64,000 nucleotides of DNA, from the IMG/VR virus record IMGVR_UViG_3300036761_001135, positions 104,689-168,688 of that record; one strand, written 5' to 3'. Source of the DNA: a virus. Below are positions 40,961-48,553 of the stretch, one piece after another (positions within the stretch are counted from its first letter, which is position 1; the number at the start of each line of letters is the position of its first letter). The notes below the pieces were generated by a model. It did no database searches. It had not been told where the DNA came from and saw only the letters and a program-made list of their open reading frames with translations. The translations under genes and the position numbers were made by a program.

Positions 40961-41332
40961 ATGAGACATCTTCTGCGACGGCTAGAAGAGGCCACGGACG
41001 CGCCTTTGGCGACGATCACGGTGCGGGTGGTGGACGGCGCGCAGGCGCGGGCGCAGGACCAGTCGTTCGCGGTAGGCGGGCACCACGAGGTGTACCCGTG
41101 GATTCCACAGGACGAGGTCTGGATCGAGCGTGGGTCGGATGGGCCGGACCGCACGGCGATCCTTGTCCACGAGCTGGTGGAGTGGGCGCTCATGCGGTGG
41201 GATGGGCTGGCCTACGACCGGGCGCACCAATTAGCCAACGCGGCGGAGGAGGCGGTGCGGTTGCGGGTCGGGGTGAAGGACGGGGAGACGCGATCTGCTC
41301 CGGCGGGCCTGCCGGTGGGAGAGGGCAAGTGA
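40961..41332 (+). CDS. CTS-motif protein with HExxE metal-site domain
   Basis: 123 residues. MRHLLRRLEEATD, then a beta part (ITVRVVDGAQARAQ) and ILVHELVEWALM (His70, Glu71, Glu74) plus YDRAHQLANAAE (His89). The pattern HExxE with a later His-x(3)-A is a recurrent small phage/bacterial family likely to bind a metal ion, perhaps a protease. The stop TGA overlaps the next ATG. Confidence 0.5.
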   Translation: MRHLLRRLEEATDAPLATITVRVVDGAQARAQDQSFAVGGHHEVYPWIPQDEVWIERGSDGPDRTAILVHELVEWALMRWDGLAYDRAHQLANAAEEAVRLRVGVKDGETRSAPAGLPVGEGK

Positions 41333-42624
41333 TGCGACAGCTCATTCGACGCTTGGAAGAGGCGGCTCCGGCTCCTGGATCCAAGGAGTGGCTGGCAGGG
41401 GTCAAGAAGTGGTGGGGGCAGTGGGTTGAAGACGCTGATCGGATTTCAAAAATTCGAGATCAACAGGATCGTCGGCAGGTTCGGGCGTGGTTTGTCGATG
41501 GTGAGAAGCGTTTGAACATGCTTGTGGACGTTTTAGTACGTCGGGCGAATCTCGTAACAGCGCCAGCCCTGGCGAGTATTACGACGGGGGACGACAACCG
41601 AGAGTACAAAGATGGAGTGGGGCGTTTGAAGGTGCCGCGCTCATATAGTGTGCTTGGATTCAAGGTTAAGCCTGAGCCAGGGGATTTAGTGCATTCGCAC
41701 TTGCAGGCGGCTTTGGATTCATTGGGCAATGTGCAGGATCATGAGCAGGATCGCTGGGTAGACATGCAAAGACGCCCGGATGAGAGGGACTGGGGAACGA
41801 CGGGCGATTTAGACGAGTGGCAAGCTTACTTGGAGATTATGCCGCATAACATTTCTGGAGTTGATGCGGACGTGCAGGCGGCGATGCGTAAGTTTGCAAT
41901 GCAAATGAAGTCGGAACCTAATCGGGAGAGCGTCATAAACGACGCAATTCCGTTGGATTATGATTTGGGTGGCATGAAAGTGCTTACCAACCCTGGGTCA
42001 TTGAGTAGTCTGTATTCTGCTGTCACTGGGGATGAGCAGGACGATATGGAAAATGCGATGGTGGATGCTGCCACGTCGAAGGAGGTTCGTGCCGGGTTGA
42101 TGCTGGCACAGAGAGCATTGGAACAGCGTGGTTTTGGTAAGGTTTGGCATGGAAAAATCTATGTGTTGCCACCTCGTCTGGCGGCTACTTTTACGAAAGC
42201 TAAGACCAGGCAGTCATTCTTGTCTGGCGGTCATTACGATCACAGCAAAGATATTGTTGTTATAAATCCAAGGCATAACTGGAAGGCAACGACCATCTCC
42301 GAGATCGTGGTACACGAACTAGGGCATCGCTACTGGTACAGATTCATGAAGGCGGGCGCGCGGGCGCGATTTGCGGCATGGTTCGACCCACGCACCAAGG
42401 CGGAACAAGATCGAGCTGGAGCGAAGTCCGAGTATGTGCCAGCGCCGACGGCGTATGGATCAGAGAGTCCGGTCGAGGAGTTTGCAGAGACCTTCGCAGC
42501 CTACGTGCTGGGAAAATACGAGGGCATAACGCTGACGGGGCCACAGAAGGCACGGTTCGAGGCGTTGGCCCTTGGTAGGGCAGCACAGAGCGAAGACGTG
42601 GAAGAGGCGCTGGGCAAAGACTAG
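41332..42624 (+). CDS. CTS-motif zinc metalloprotease
   Basis: 430 residues starting at ATG 41332. MRQLIRRLEEAAP motif, a long helical/variable middle (20-300), then the catalytic domain IVVHELGHRYW (His328, Glu329, His332) with SPVEEFAETFAAYV downstream, where Glu386 is the probable third ligand as in gluzincin-like proteases. Fully formed active site. A packaged protease delivered with the DNA is an inference from the N-terminal motif; a prohead/assembly role is the alternative. The 41600-42290 segment uses A/T-rich codons. Confidence 0.7.
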   Translation: MRQLIRRLEEAAPAPGSKEWLAGVKKWWGQWVEDADRISKIRDQQDRRQVRAWFVDGEKRLNMLVDVLVRRANLVTAPALASITTGDDNREYKDGVGRLKVPRSYSVLGFKVKPEPGDLVHSHLQAALDSLGNVQDHEQDRWVDMQRRPDERDWGTTGDLDEWQAYLEIMPHNISGVDADVQAAMRKFAMQMKSEPNRESVINDAIPLDYDLGGMKVLTNPGSLSSLYSAVTGDEQDDMENAMVDAATSKEVRAGLMLAQRALEQRGFGKVWHGKIYVLPPRLAATFTKAKTRQSFLSGGHYDHSKDIVVINPRHNWKATTISEIVVHELGHRYWYRFMKAGARARFAAWFDPRTKAEQDRAGAKSEYVPAPTAYGSESPVEEFAETFAAYVLGKYEGITLTGPQKARFEALALGRAAQSEDVEEALGKD

Positions 42625-42706
42625 CCATGACGTCCTCGACGCGGCATACTGGCTGCCTGATGGTGTTGTCACCCCGCTGTGAGGCGGTCGAGCAAGGAGT
42701 ATCCCC

Positions 42707-43087
42707 ATGACCGAGCAGTACAAGGCGTTGAACTATGCGGACGGCATGCGCGGGCTGCTGCGGTCCCTGGAGGAAGCCCTCACGGGGCGCTACACGTTCG
42801 TGTTCAAGCCGGTGAAGGAGCGCGTGGGGGCGACAGGCCCGGACAAGACGCTGATCGCGCACCCCACCAAGAAGGTGAGCGTAGAGATCTATTACTACGA
42901 GAAGCCGGATCGGTGGAGCGCGACGATCTTCGATGGGGATGCCGAGGAGGAGTTCACACCGGACTACATCGTGGGCGGCCAGGCGTTCGCCAAGGGGCTC
43001 ACGCAGTCCGAGGCGGAAGAGGCGGCGATTGAGATCACGTTGAAGTACCTGGGGGACAAACGACGCAAGGGCTGGCGGGAGCCGTAG
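42707..43087 (+). CDS. small CTS-motif protein
   Basis: 126 residues, start after CAAGGAG. MRGLLRSLEEALTG lies at residues 14-27, so the motif is internal but near the N-terminus; ATG 42746 is an alternative start. The rest is a beta strand pair plus an acidic helix (FAKGLTQSEAEEAAIEITLK). Last member of the motif series. Confidence 0.5.
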   Translation: MTEQYKALNYADGMRGLLRSLEEALTGRYTFVFKPVKERVGATGPDKTLIAHPTKKVSVEIYYYEKPDRWSATIFDGDAEEEFTPDYIVGGQAFAKGLTQSEAEEAAIEITLKYLGDKRRKGWREP

Positions 43088-43115
43088 GGGCGGAGAGCGT
43101 TCGACGGCGATCCGA

Positions 43116-43271
43116 TCACAAGCGCAGGTGTCCCAGATTCCCCGTGAGCAGTAGGATGAGCAGGATGAGCATGATGATGCCCAGGGGGGACCAGCCGAGG
43201 GGATGGCCTTGTATCCCGCCGAAGAGGGCCACGACGATCAGGACGATGACCAGGATGACCAGTATCGACAT
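43116..43271 (-). CDS. small membrane protein of DUF3309 type
   Basis: 51 residues on the minus strand, too short for most gene finders. ATG at 43271-43269 has AAAGGAG upstream. MSILVILVIVLIVVALFGG, then HPLGWSPLG and a second hydrophobic segment LGIIMLILLILLLTG match the DUF3309 family of small bacterial membrane proteins common in Proteobacteria. It is the only minus-strand phage-type gene seen outside the insertion sequence, and its promoter region carries palindrome copy 9. Probably host-derived. Confidence 0.75.
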   Translation of the reverse strand: MSILVILVIVLIVVALFGGIQGHPLGWSPLGIIMLILLILLLTGNLGHLRL

Positions 43272-43294
43272 GCCGTACTCCTTTCAGCTCGCCT

Positions 43295-43345
43295 GGTAAC
43301 AGTGTAGCACGCGAACCTGGGTTCGTGTGGTTCTCACCAATCGGC
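43295..43345 (-). promoter_or_regulatory. putative promoter/operator of the DUF3309 gene
   Basis: Read on the minus strand, TACACT (-10 like, with TGC before it) sits at 43308-43303 and the palindrome CGAACCCAGGTTCG occupies the -35/-10 spacer, an operator-like position. -35 match is weak. Inference only. Confidence 0.4.
43312..43325. repeat. dispersed palindrome copy 9 (CGAACCTGGGTTCG)
   Basis: In the divergent gap between the minus-strand DUF3309 gene and the 43397 gene. Outer flanks CACG and TGTG extend the symmetry with one G-T pair. Confidence 0.8.
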
Positions 43346-43396
43346 AGCGGTGGCATGTCCGGGGTGGCAAACGATATTTTGTGATAAACTTGGGGG

Positions 43397-43774
43397 ATGA
43401 AAACGTTGACCTTGAAGACGCGACCACCCAAGAGCCCACCGGAGAATTGCGGAAGCGGAAGCGGAGAGTGTACCGACTTCTTTCTACGCATTACTGAGAC
43501 GATGGAGGCGATCCGTGAGGAACAGCGGACTCTACGTCGAAGTGTACTGGCCATGGAGGGGAGGTTGGCGACCTTGGAGGTACAGGGCCAAAAGCTGGGA
43601 CATCAAATCCGGCAGTCGGACATGGTCTCTCGCCAGTTGCCTGTGATGCAGGAACGTGCGGTAGAGAAGTTGCCCCAACGGTCGGGTGCGCCGTTCATCG
43701 GAATTGTGATAGGGGTTGCGATAGTGGTTGTTATCGTGCTTGCTGCTTGGATCGGGCTGTTCAATGGGTTCTAA
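43397..43774 (+). CDS. coiled-coil protein with C-terminal TM anchor
   Basis: 125 residues. Helical middle (ITETMEAIREEQRTLRRSVL) forms a coiled coil; residues 100-122 (FIGIVIGVAIVVVIVLAAWI) are a membrane anchor. Start after GGGGG. Tail-anchored topology suggests an inner-membrane protein acting in the host, for example exclusion or a lysis regulator. No family recognised. Confidence 0.5.
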   Translation: MKTLTLKTRPPKSPPENCGSGSGECTDFFLRITETMEAIREEQRTLRRSVLAMEGRLATLEVQGQKLGHQIRQSDMVSRQLPVMQERAVEKLPQRSGAPFIGIVIGVAIVVVIVLAAWIGLFNGF

Positions 43775-43786
43775 AAAACATGGAAG

Positions 43787-43845
43787 TTGACGAACCATTT
43801 GCTATCGGTTAGATTTGGCGAGCGATGCCTGGCATGATGTTGGGC
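43787..43845 (+). promoter_or_regulatory. promoter plus stem-loop cassette 1 (PeSL-like)
   Basis: TTGACG (43787-43792), 17-base spacer, TAGATT (43810-43815); 11 bases later a stem GCCTGGC/GTTGGGC (43827-43833/43839-43845) with three wobble pairs and a five-base loop; Shine-Dalgarno AAGGAA before ATG 43872. Follows the general design of cassettes 2-6. Confidence 0.6.
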
Positions 43846-43871
43846 TGATACACAAGGAATTGGGTGAATCC

Positions 43872-44096
43872 ATGAGTGACGAGAGCACGGGAGAGAAGGC
43901 GGCTAAGGCTGCGGCGGCGGGTGCGGCGGGCGCAGCGGCTGGGTACGGCGTGGTTGCGGCTACGGGAATGACAGCGGTGGGCATGATGGGTGGTGGCGCG
44001 GGTATTGGTGCGGCGGCCGGGCCGGTGGGCGCGGCAGCCGGAGCCTTGTTTGGCCTGGCAAGCTACGGTCTCTATCGGTTGTTCGACAGCGATTGA
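43872..44096 (+). CDS. glycine-zipper membrane protein
   Basis: 74 residues from ATG 43872, selected because cassette 1 initiates transcription about 50 bases upstream. After a charged start, residues 14-60 are Gly/Ala-rich (AAAGYGVVAATGMTAVGMMG, then GAGIGAAAGPVGAAAGALF) as in glycine-zipper membrane proteins and pore-forming peptides. May be a membrane-acting factor: exclusion protein, holin-like or toxin. Untested. Confidence 0.55.
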   Translation: MSDESTGEKAAKAAAAGAAGAAAGYGVVAATGMTAVGMMGGGAGIGAAAGPVGAAAGALFGLASYGLYRLFDSD

Positions 44097-44106
44097 GAGG
44101 TCACGG

Positions 44107-44850
44107 ATGGCGCGACGTTTGAAATATGTGCAGACAGATCAGTTGGACATCTTTGCACCTGCACCGCCTCTTCCAAAGCCGATTGTGACGGTGCCGCAGG
44201 AAGTTGTGCAGGAGCCACCTACACCTGAACCACCGTTGGTCAAGGCACTTGTAAATGGCGAGACAGTGTTGACAGGGGAGGGATGGAAGCCGATTGAGAG
44301 TACCATGATTGGAGATCGTGTTGCTGGGGCTGACGGGGCGCTCCATGTCGTGACAGGAATCTATCCACCCATCTGTGCGGCGTTGCCAGAGTCGATGTTG
44401 AACGTGGCGGTTGAGGTTGTCGTTCCAGATGTGATAATCGAGCCACATGTTGAGACAGTTGCAGATGTGGATTCTGTAGCGAGTAGTGCTGAAGCCGTGA
44501 TAGCGATGGCTATCGCACGGTGGGAGACCTTAGTTCACTTGTGGGAAGGTGGAACGCCAGAGGTGTGTGCTCCCTACGTTGGGAATGCGGAAGGAAATCG
44601 CCCGTGGAAGGCGCGTTGGATGTCTACTGCCGATGCCGAGCGCGTGCTTGCGATGGCTCAGTACACATTGCATTGCCATCACGAGGGGCCGTTTCCGGGA
44701 GGTGGAGGACCACGTCGTGCGAAGGTTTGGAGGCGTGCCGACTCGGACAAGAGGACGTTTGCGGCTCCACTGGCAGTGGTTGCTGTTGAGTTGGGCGTGC
44801 CAGAGCTGTTGGATTCCATCGCCGTGGCCCGTCGGAATCCTGTTCCTTGA
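44107..44850 (+). CDS. hypothetical protein with degenerate Hint-like segment
   Basis: 247 residues, ATG 44107. After a Pro-rich N-terminus, residues 46-90 read ALVNGETVLTGEGWKPIEST, then MIGDRVAGADGALHVVTGIY, the layout of blocks A-B of intein/Hint domains (G-D/E-T-V-L-T, GWKPI, VGD, G-DG..V). The catalytic first Cys is absent (Ala46 region) and the C-terminal blocks are not seen, so this is either a remnant or a domain that lost splicing. The rest is unrecognised. Confidence 0.5.
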   Translation: MARRLKYVQTDQLDIFAPAPPLPKPIVTVPQEVVQEPPTPEPPLVKALVNGETVLTGEGWKPIESTMIGDRVAGADGALHVVTGIYPPICAALPESMLNVAVEVVVPDVIIEPHVETVADVDSVASSAEAVIAMAIARWETLVHLWEGGTPEVCAPYVGNAEGNRPWKARWMSTADAERVLAMAQYTLHCHHEGPFPGGGGPRRAKVWRRADSDKRTFAAPLAVVAVELGVPELLDSIAVARRNPVP

Positions 44851-44854
44851 CACG

Positions 44855-44911
44855 TTGACGAACACACGCCAGCGGTTAAATTAAGGGCAGATTCCTGGCG
44901 TTGATGCCAGG
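44855..44911 (+). promoter_or_regulatory. promoter plus stem-loop cassette 2 (PeSL-like)
   Basis: TTGACG (44855-44860), 16-base spacer, TAAATT (44877-44882), then stem CCTGGC/GCCAGG (44894-44899/44906-44911) with a six-base loop, and AAGGAG before ATG 44935. Confidence 0.65.
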
Positions 44912-44934
44912 TGAGGTGGACCAAGGAGAAGCAC

Positions 44935-45240
44935 ATGGAAATCAGGAACGAGGCAGAGGCGCGGGCCTGGGTGCGCGCGTGGCAGCAGGACGGCGGACTT
45001 CGGATCGGCATCCTGAAGGCGGCGATGGACGGGATGCGGACGTGCGTGGGGCTGACCTACAAGACGCCGGACACGCAGGCGGCGTACCAGGCGGCGCTGA
45101 CCTACCTGGACGGGGTGCTGGCCGAGCTGGAGATCCAGCGGGAGCAGGCGGCGCGCGATTACGAGCGCATGGAAGAGGCGAGACAGGACTTGGCGGAGGC
45201 CCGGACGGACCGGATCTCGAACGGGTATCGAAACTGGTAA
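44935..45240 (+). CDS. small helical protein
   Basis: 101 residues with own cassette and AAGGAG. Helical, Ala/Glu/Arg-rich (MEEARQDLAEARTDRIS). First gene of an operon of 47 kb-region small proteins. No family recognised. Confidence 0.5.
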   Translation: MEIRNEAEARAWVRAWQQDGGLRIGILKAAMDGMRTCVGLTYKTPDTQAAYQAALTYLDGVLAELEIQREQAARDYERMEEARQDLAEARTDRISNGYRNW

Positions 45241-45250
45241 AGGAGAAGTT

Positions 45251-45580
45251 ATGAGCGACGAAAATGAAGCTGAAATGAATCCAAATGAAGTAGTAGAGGC
45301 ATTTGCTGTTCTATGCCCAGAGTGCCTAAAGATGGGAAGACGTAGTGAATACAATACGTCTGCTGTGCTATATGTACACTACACAGAAGAGTGGATACAT
45401 AGCCTTGTAATAGATTGTGATGACACTTCTGATCATGTAGTGAAGATTGAAGGGGCTTGGACCAATCCGATAGTCAAAGATGTATTGGCGCGGTTTGGTC
45501 TAACGAAGCGCAAGATCATGGCAGAGCATGCAAAACGAATGGCGAAGAAGGAGGTGCCCCATTTGCAAGCTGTTCACTGA
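45251..45580 (+). CDS. small zinc-finger protein
   Basis: 109 residues, AAAGGAG upstream. CPEC at residues 22-25, a central beta part HYTEEWIHSLVIDCDD, and a basic C-terminus (KRKIMAEHAKRMAKKE). Codon use A/T-rich. Its last 53 bases overlap the next gene in another frame. Confidence 0.5.
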   Translation: MSDENEAEMNPNEVVEAFAVLCPECLKMGRRSEYNTSAVLYVHYTEEWIHSLVIDCDDTSDHVVKIEGAWTNPIVKDVLARFGLTKRKIMAEHAKRMAKKEVPHLQAVH

Positions 45581-46685
45581 AATCAATCCTGGGCAGTCGG
45601 GATGGTACTGGCACGAGGGCCGCGTGATCGAGGTGGTGCGGCACGCGGACGGGACGTTGTGGGTGTTCTGGCGGGTCGAGGGGAAGGATCCCCGGTTGGA
45701 CTTCCCGACAGGCCCACGGTGCTCGTCGCCCGAGGAGGACAATGCACTGTATCAACGGTTGCTGGCGACGGATGATCGGCTTAGGACGACGGCACAAGTG
45801 CTCATCGAAGCTGTTGGAGCCGAGGGACCGTGCGATGCGGAAGACGCGGCGGCTCGTGCCGTTGAGCATCTCGAAAAGATGACGGAAGCGCGGGATGCGT
45901 TGGCGGCCAAGGCCAGTCGGTGGCAGGAGGAGTACGATCATCTCAAGGTGCTGTGGAATGAGGCGGCTGCCGTAGCCAGGAAGAATTGCCCGACTGCGCT
46001 TGGCGAGGACTATCTCATACATGGCGTGCCTCGGCTGGCGTCGCTACTGAAGGATGCGCAGATCGAGAACGAGCGGTTGCGTGGGGTGCTCCAACAGGAG
46101 AAGGCAGATCGTGAGAGGGCGTGGATTGCCAACTGGCGCTTCACGATCTCGGTCGAGTCCAGCGAGCCCCAGCGGCCGGGTCCGTACAACCGCGTCACTG
46201 CGATCATTGCGGACATCGGGCACGCGGATCGCGGCGTGATCCTGGATCCCGAGGTGCCGTTGGTGCCCGCCAGCGATGTGGTCGCGTTGAAGGCCGAGGT
46301 CGAGCGGCTCCAGGGGGCGCTAGATGCGGAGAAGGCTTACTACGCCTGCCTCCAGGGGGAGTTTAATCGGGCGGTGGCGTTGGCGCAGGAGCACTGTCCC
46401 AAGCCGGAGTTGGGGCAGTCCTGGTTGATGGCGGGCATCCCCTTGTTGGCCCAGCGGGCGGCGGCGCTAGAGGTTGAGGTAGCGCGGCTCCAGGGGGAGC
46501 TAAGTGACGAGGAGTGCGATGCTGCCTACTGGCGGGAACAGGCTGCCAAGGCAGCCGCACGGGAGCGGGCGGCGATTGTGGCGTGGCTAAGAAGAGACGA
46601 AAATGAACTTAGACTTTTAGGAATGAGAACACTGACCTACAGAATTGAGCTGGGCGAGCACTGGCCCACGGAGGAGAAGCCATGA
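45528..46685 (+). CDS. zinc-ribbon coiled-coil protein (Ea22-like style)
   Basis: 385 residues. CPIC at 10-13, a Trp-rich beta domain (GWYWHEGRVIEVVRHADGTL), then long coiled-coil segments (about 85-125, 170-190, 245-275, 320-345), repeating VERLQGALDAEKA and VARLQGELSDEE. Ends AERELRLLG-like RTLTYRIELGEHW. Typical of large accessory proteins of lambda Ea22 type but without direct family evidence. Confidence 0.5.
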   Translation: MQNEWRRRRCPICKLFTEINPGQSGWYWHEGRVIEVVRHADGTLWVFWRVEGKDPRLDFPTGPRCSSPEEDNALYQRLLATDDRLRTTAQVLIEAVGAEGPCDAEDAAARAVEHLEKMTEARDALAAKASRWQEEYDHLKVLWNEAAAVARKNCPTALGEDYLIHGVPRLASLLKDAQIENERLRGVLQQEKADRERAWIANWRFTISVESSEPQRPGPYNRVTAIIADIGHADRGVILDPEVPLVPASDVVALKAEVERLQGALDAEKAYYACLQGEFNRAVALAQEHCPKPELGQSWLMAGIPLLAQRAAALEVEVARLQGELSDEECDAAYWREQAAKAAARERAAIVAWLRRDENELRLLGMRTLTYRIELGEHWPTEEKP

Positions 46686-47023
46686 AACAAGTACCATTGC
46701 TACCGATGATGTTGGTGGTGTTCGTGCTCGGCAGCGTGATTCTTGGCGCGGTATGTGGAAAGTGGGTACAGGCTGCGGACGATGAGGTTGCGGCGTTAAA
46801 GGAGAGTGTGTCCGATCTAGAGCAAGACCTAGTGGATTGTCAGATTCAGTTGCGGGGTGCGATGCTGGAATCGGACAAGCGCAAACAGGGTGCTCTCGGA
46901 GCAGCTAACATGGTGAAGGGTGAAGATGTGTATCTCAGATGTCCCGATGGAGAGCGATGCAGTCGCATCTTTCTGGATGCGGAGAACCGCGTGCAGATCG
47001 AGCCATATTTGGAGGAACCATGA
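46682..47023 (+). CDS. membrane-anchored coiled-coil protein
   Basis: 113 residues; ATG overlaps the preceding TGA. Residues 7-28 (LPMMLVVFVLGSVILGAVCG) are a signal anchor, followed by a coiled coil (AALKESVSDLEQDLVDCQIQ) and a Cys-containing end. An i-spanin-like topology, but no partner with a lipobox is directly downstream. Confidence 0.45.
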   Translation: MKQVPLLPMMLVVFVLGSVILGAVCGKWVQAADDEVAALKESVSDLEQDLVDCQIQLRGAMLESDKRKQGALGAANMVKGEDVYLRCPDGERCSRIFLDAENRVQIEPYLEEP

Positions 47024-47526
47024 GCGAATGTGAGATCGAAAAAGACGGGGAGTATGTCGGGCGGTATGAGTGCGCGACGCATGGCGTTTGGTATTGCGAC
47101 TCGGACACAAAGCCCAAGGAGTCGTGTCCCGTCGGCGAGGCCGAAGAGGGATTGCGGCGCGAGGTAGAGCGGCTCACCAAGATGCTGGAGGTGTGTTCCG
47201 TTACGCATAGCCATAACGTGGAACTCAAGACCGAGGTCGAGCGGCTCAAGATCGAGACCTATTGCGGGGACCGTGGATGCGGTTTCCGTTTGGACGCGCC
47301 GGACGCGACGACGCAGATCGGGGCGCACATCGGGACGTGTTCCAAACATCCGATGCGAGTTGTGGAAGCGGAGAGAGATGATCTGAAGCGCGAGGTGGCG
47401 CAGTTGCATGCCGAGATCTTCGGGTTGAAGCCGTATGTGTATCAGGCTGAGGAGTTGCAAGCCGAGCTGAGGAAGATTCGGGAGGCGGTCGCCGAAGGAG
47501 CGCCCTTCTTGTTCTTGCCGGAGTAG
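47020..47526 (+). CDS. Cys/His-rich coiled-coil protein
   Basis: 168 residues; ATGA overlap. Paired Cys/His (YECATHGVWYCDSD, TYCGDRGCGF, HIGTCSKHP) suggest one or two zinc-binding knuckles within helices (VERLTKMLEVC, VERLKIETYC). Unknown function. Confidence 0.45.
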   Translation: MSECEIEKDGEYVGRYECATHGVWYCDSDTKPKESCPVGEAEEGLRREVERLTKMLEVCSVTHSHNVELKTEVERLKIETYCGDRGCGFRLDAPDATTQIGAHIGTCSKHPMRVVEAERDDLKREVAQLHAEIFGLKPYVYQAEELQAELRKIREAVAEGAPFLFLPE

Positions 47527-47528
47527 CC

Positions 47529-47753
47529 ATGAGCACGTCTATCGCAGACTACTTTAAGCTGTTGACCGATCACGACTGGACCTATCAGCACGCAGACGAA
47601 TTCCGCGCATGGGTGAAGGGTGCGGAGGAGCGCCGCCGCCTGGAGTATCTAGCTTTGGGTAGTGAACAACGAGCGTCCCTCTACATAGCGTTCCGGGACT
47701 TCCACGCGGGGCTCAAGACGCAGCTCCCTACCTGCCCAGAGGAGGAGACATGA
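47529..47753 (+). CDS. small hypothetical protein
   Basis: 74 residues; two bases after the previous stop. Aromatic-rich helical protein (YFKLLTDHDWTYQHADEFRA). Overlaps the next start by four bases. No family recognised. Confidence 0.4.
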   Translation: MSTSIADYFKLLTDHDWTYQHADEFRAWVKGAEERRRLEYLALGSEQRASLYIAFRDFHAGLKTQLPTCPEEET

Positions 47754-47992
47754 CGACGGAAGAACAGGCGTGTACGCGATCTAGCCTGCTGGCTGCGGTG
47801 ACCAAGGTGGTGGACGTCCTGCACCTGACAGATCCATACGCGATCCCGCCCATTGCGGTGGAGGCCGTGTACTTTCGTTTGGGGGACGTAGTGCAGTGGC
47901 CTCCAAGCCAAGGAGAAGTGCGTCACGCCATAGCGCTACGGATCGCGGAGATCCACCCGAGTAATCCAGTTGCGGAACACCTGCCGTTTTAG
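47750..47992 (+). CDS. small hypothetical protein
   Basis: 80 residues; ATGA overlap. Mixed helix-strand; no motif recognised. Last member of the operon before a 770-base gene-poor region. Confidence 0.4.
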   Translation: MTTEEQACTRSSLLAAVTKVVDVLHLTDPYAIPPIAVEAVYFRLGDVVQWPPSQGEVRHAIALRIAEIHPSNPVAEHLPF

Positions 47993-47994
47993 TT

Positions 47995-48198
47995 GTGAGG
48001 ATGGGGGAAATAAAAAAAGCGACGCGCCAAGCTCAGTGTGGGGGGGACACCGGGGGTGCTCGGCGCATCGCAGGGGAAAAAGCTATCATCGCTTTTATCG
48101 AAAATCAAATTGAATTTGCGACGCGAACCCGGGTTCGTGTCGATTTTACCATGTGCAACGTCTTCGATATTTTATATGTGGTATTTAGCAACAGGTGA
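47995..48198 (+). CDS. weak small ORF containing palindrome copy 10
   Basis: 67 residues from GTG 47995, Lys/Arg-rich N-terminus, then a hydrophobic end. The dispersed palindrome (48124-48137) lies inside. No Shine-Dalgarno and atypical codon use; could be non-coding. Confidence 0.2.
   Translation: MRMGEIKKATRQAQCGGDTGGARRIAGEKAIIAFIENQIEFATRTRVRVDFTMCNVFDILYVVFSNR
48124..48137. repeat. dispersed palindrome copy 10 (CGAACCCGGGTTCG)
   Basis: Extended symmetry CGACG...TGTCG around the core (one G-T pair), giving a ten-base stem if transcribed. Confidence 0.8.
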
Positions 48199-48540
48199 TG
48201 TCTTTTGTAATTTCATGGAGTTACAGTACGATGTCGCTATTTGCTTGACACGACATTTGGATCAGGGCACATGGGGGGAGGCGAGCGCAGCGAGACGGGG
48301 GGCAGGCGCGGATCCGAAGCTCTGAACGAAGCCGTCACCAACCCCGAATCCCCACATGCTTTTTTGATGTCTGAATCTTCAGAGCTGCGATTCACCGCCC
48401 CCCGGAAGGGGGGACGGCGCTGACCGCAGGGAAGCGCCGGGGGGGATCGATGGTTCTTGGGTTTAAGTAGAGATCCATTCAAAAAAACAGGTATCGGAAA
48501 AAACCAACAAAAGTCCACTGGTTAGGTACACATTTAAATA
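48199..48540. other. non-coding region with three stem-loops
   Basis: No convincing gene. A TTGACA at 48245-48250 precedes, in order: AGCTCTGAA (48318-48326)/TTCAGAGCT (48378-48386); CCCCCC-GGAA-GGGGGG (48398-48413), extendable by CCG/CGG; and GGCGCT (48416-48421)/AGCGCC (48433-48438). The -10 for the TTGACA is weak. The tight series of GC-rich hairpins suggests a structured RNA, an attenuator or an origin-type element rather than chance. Confidence 0.45.
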
Positions 48541-48553
48541 GGCACAGATAACA

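Noticed and set aside
48237-48518. 93-residue minus-strand ORF in the structured gene-free region
   Set aside because: Pro/Ser/Arg-rich with no start signals, and its codons merely follow the GC-rich hairpins.
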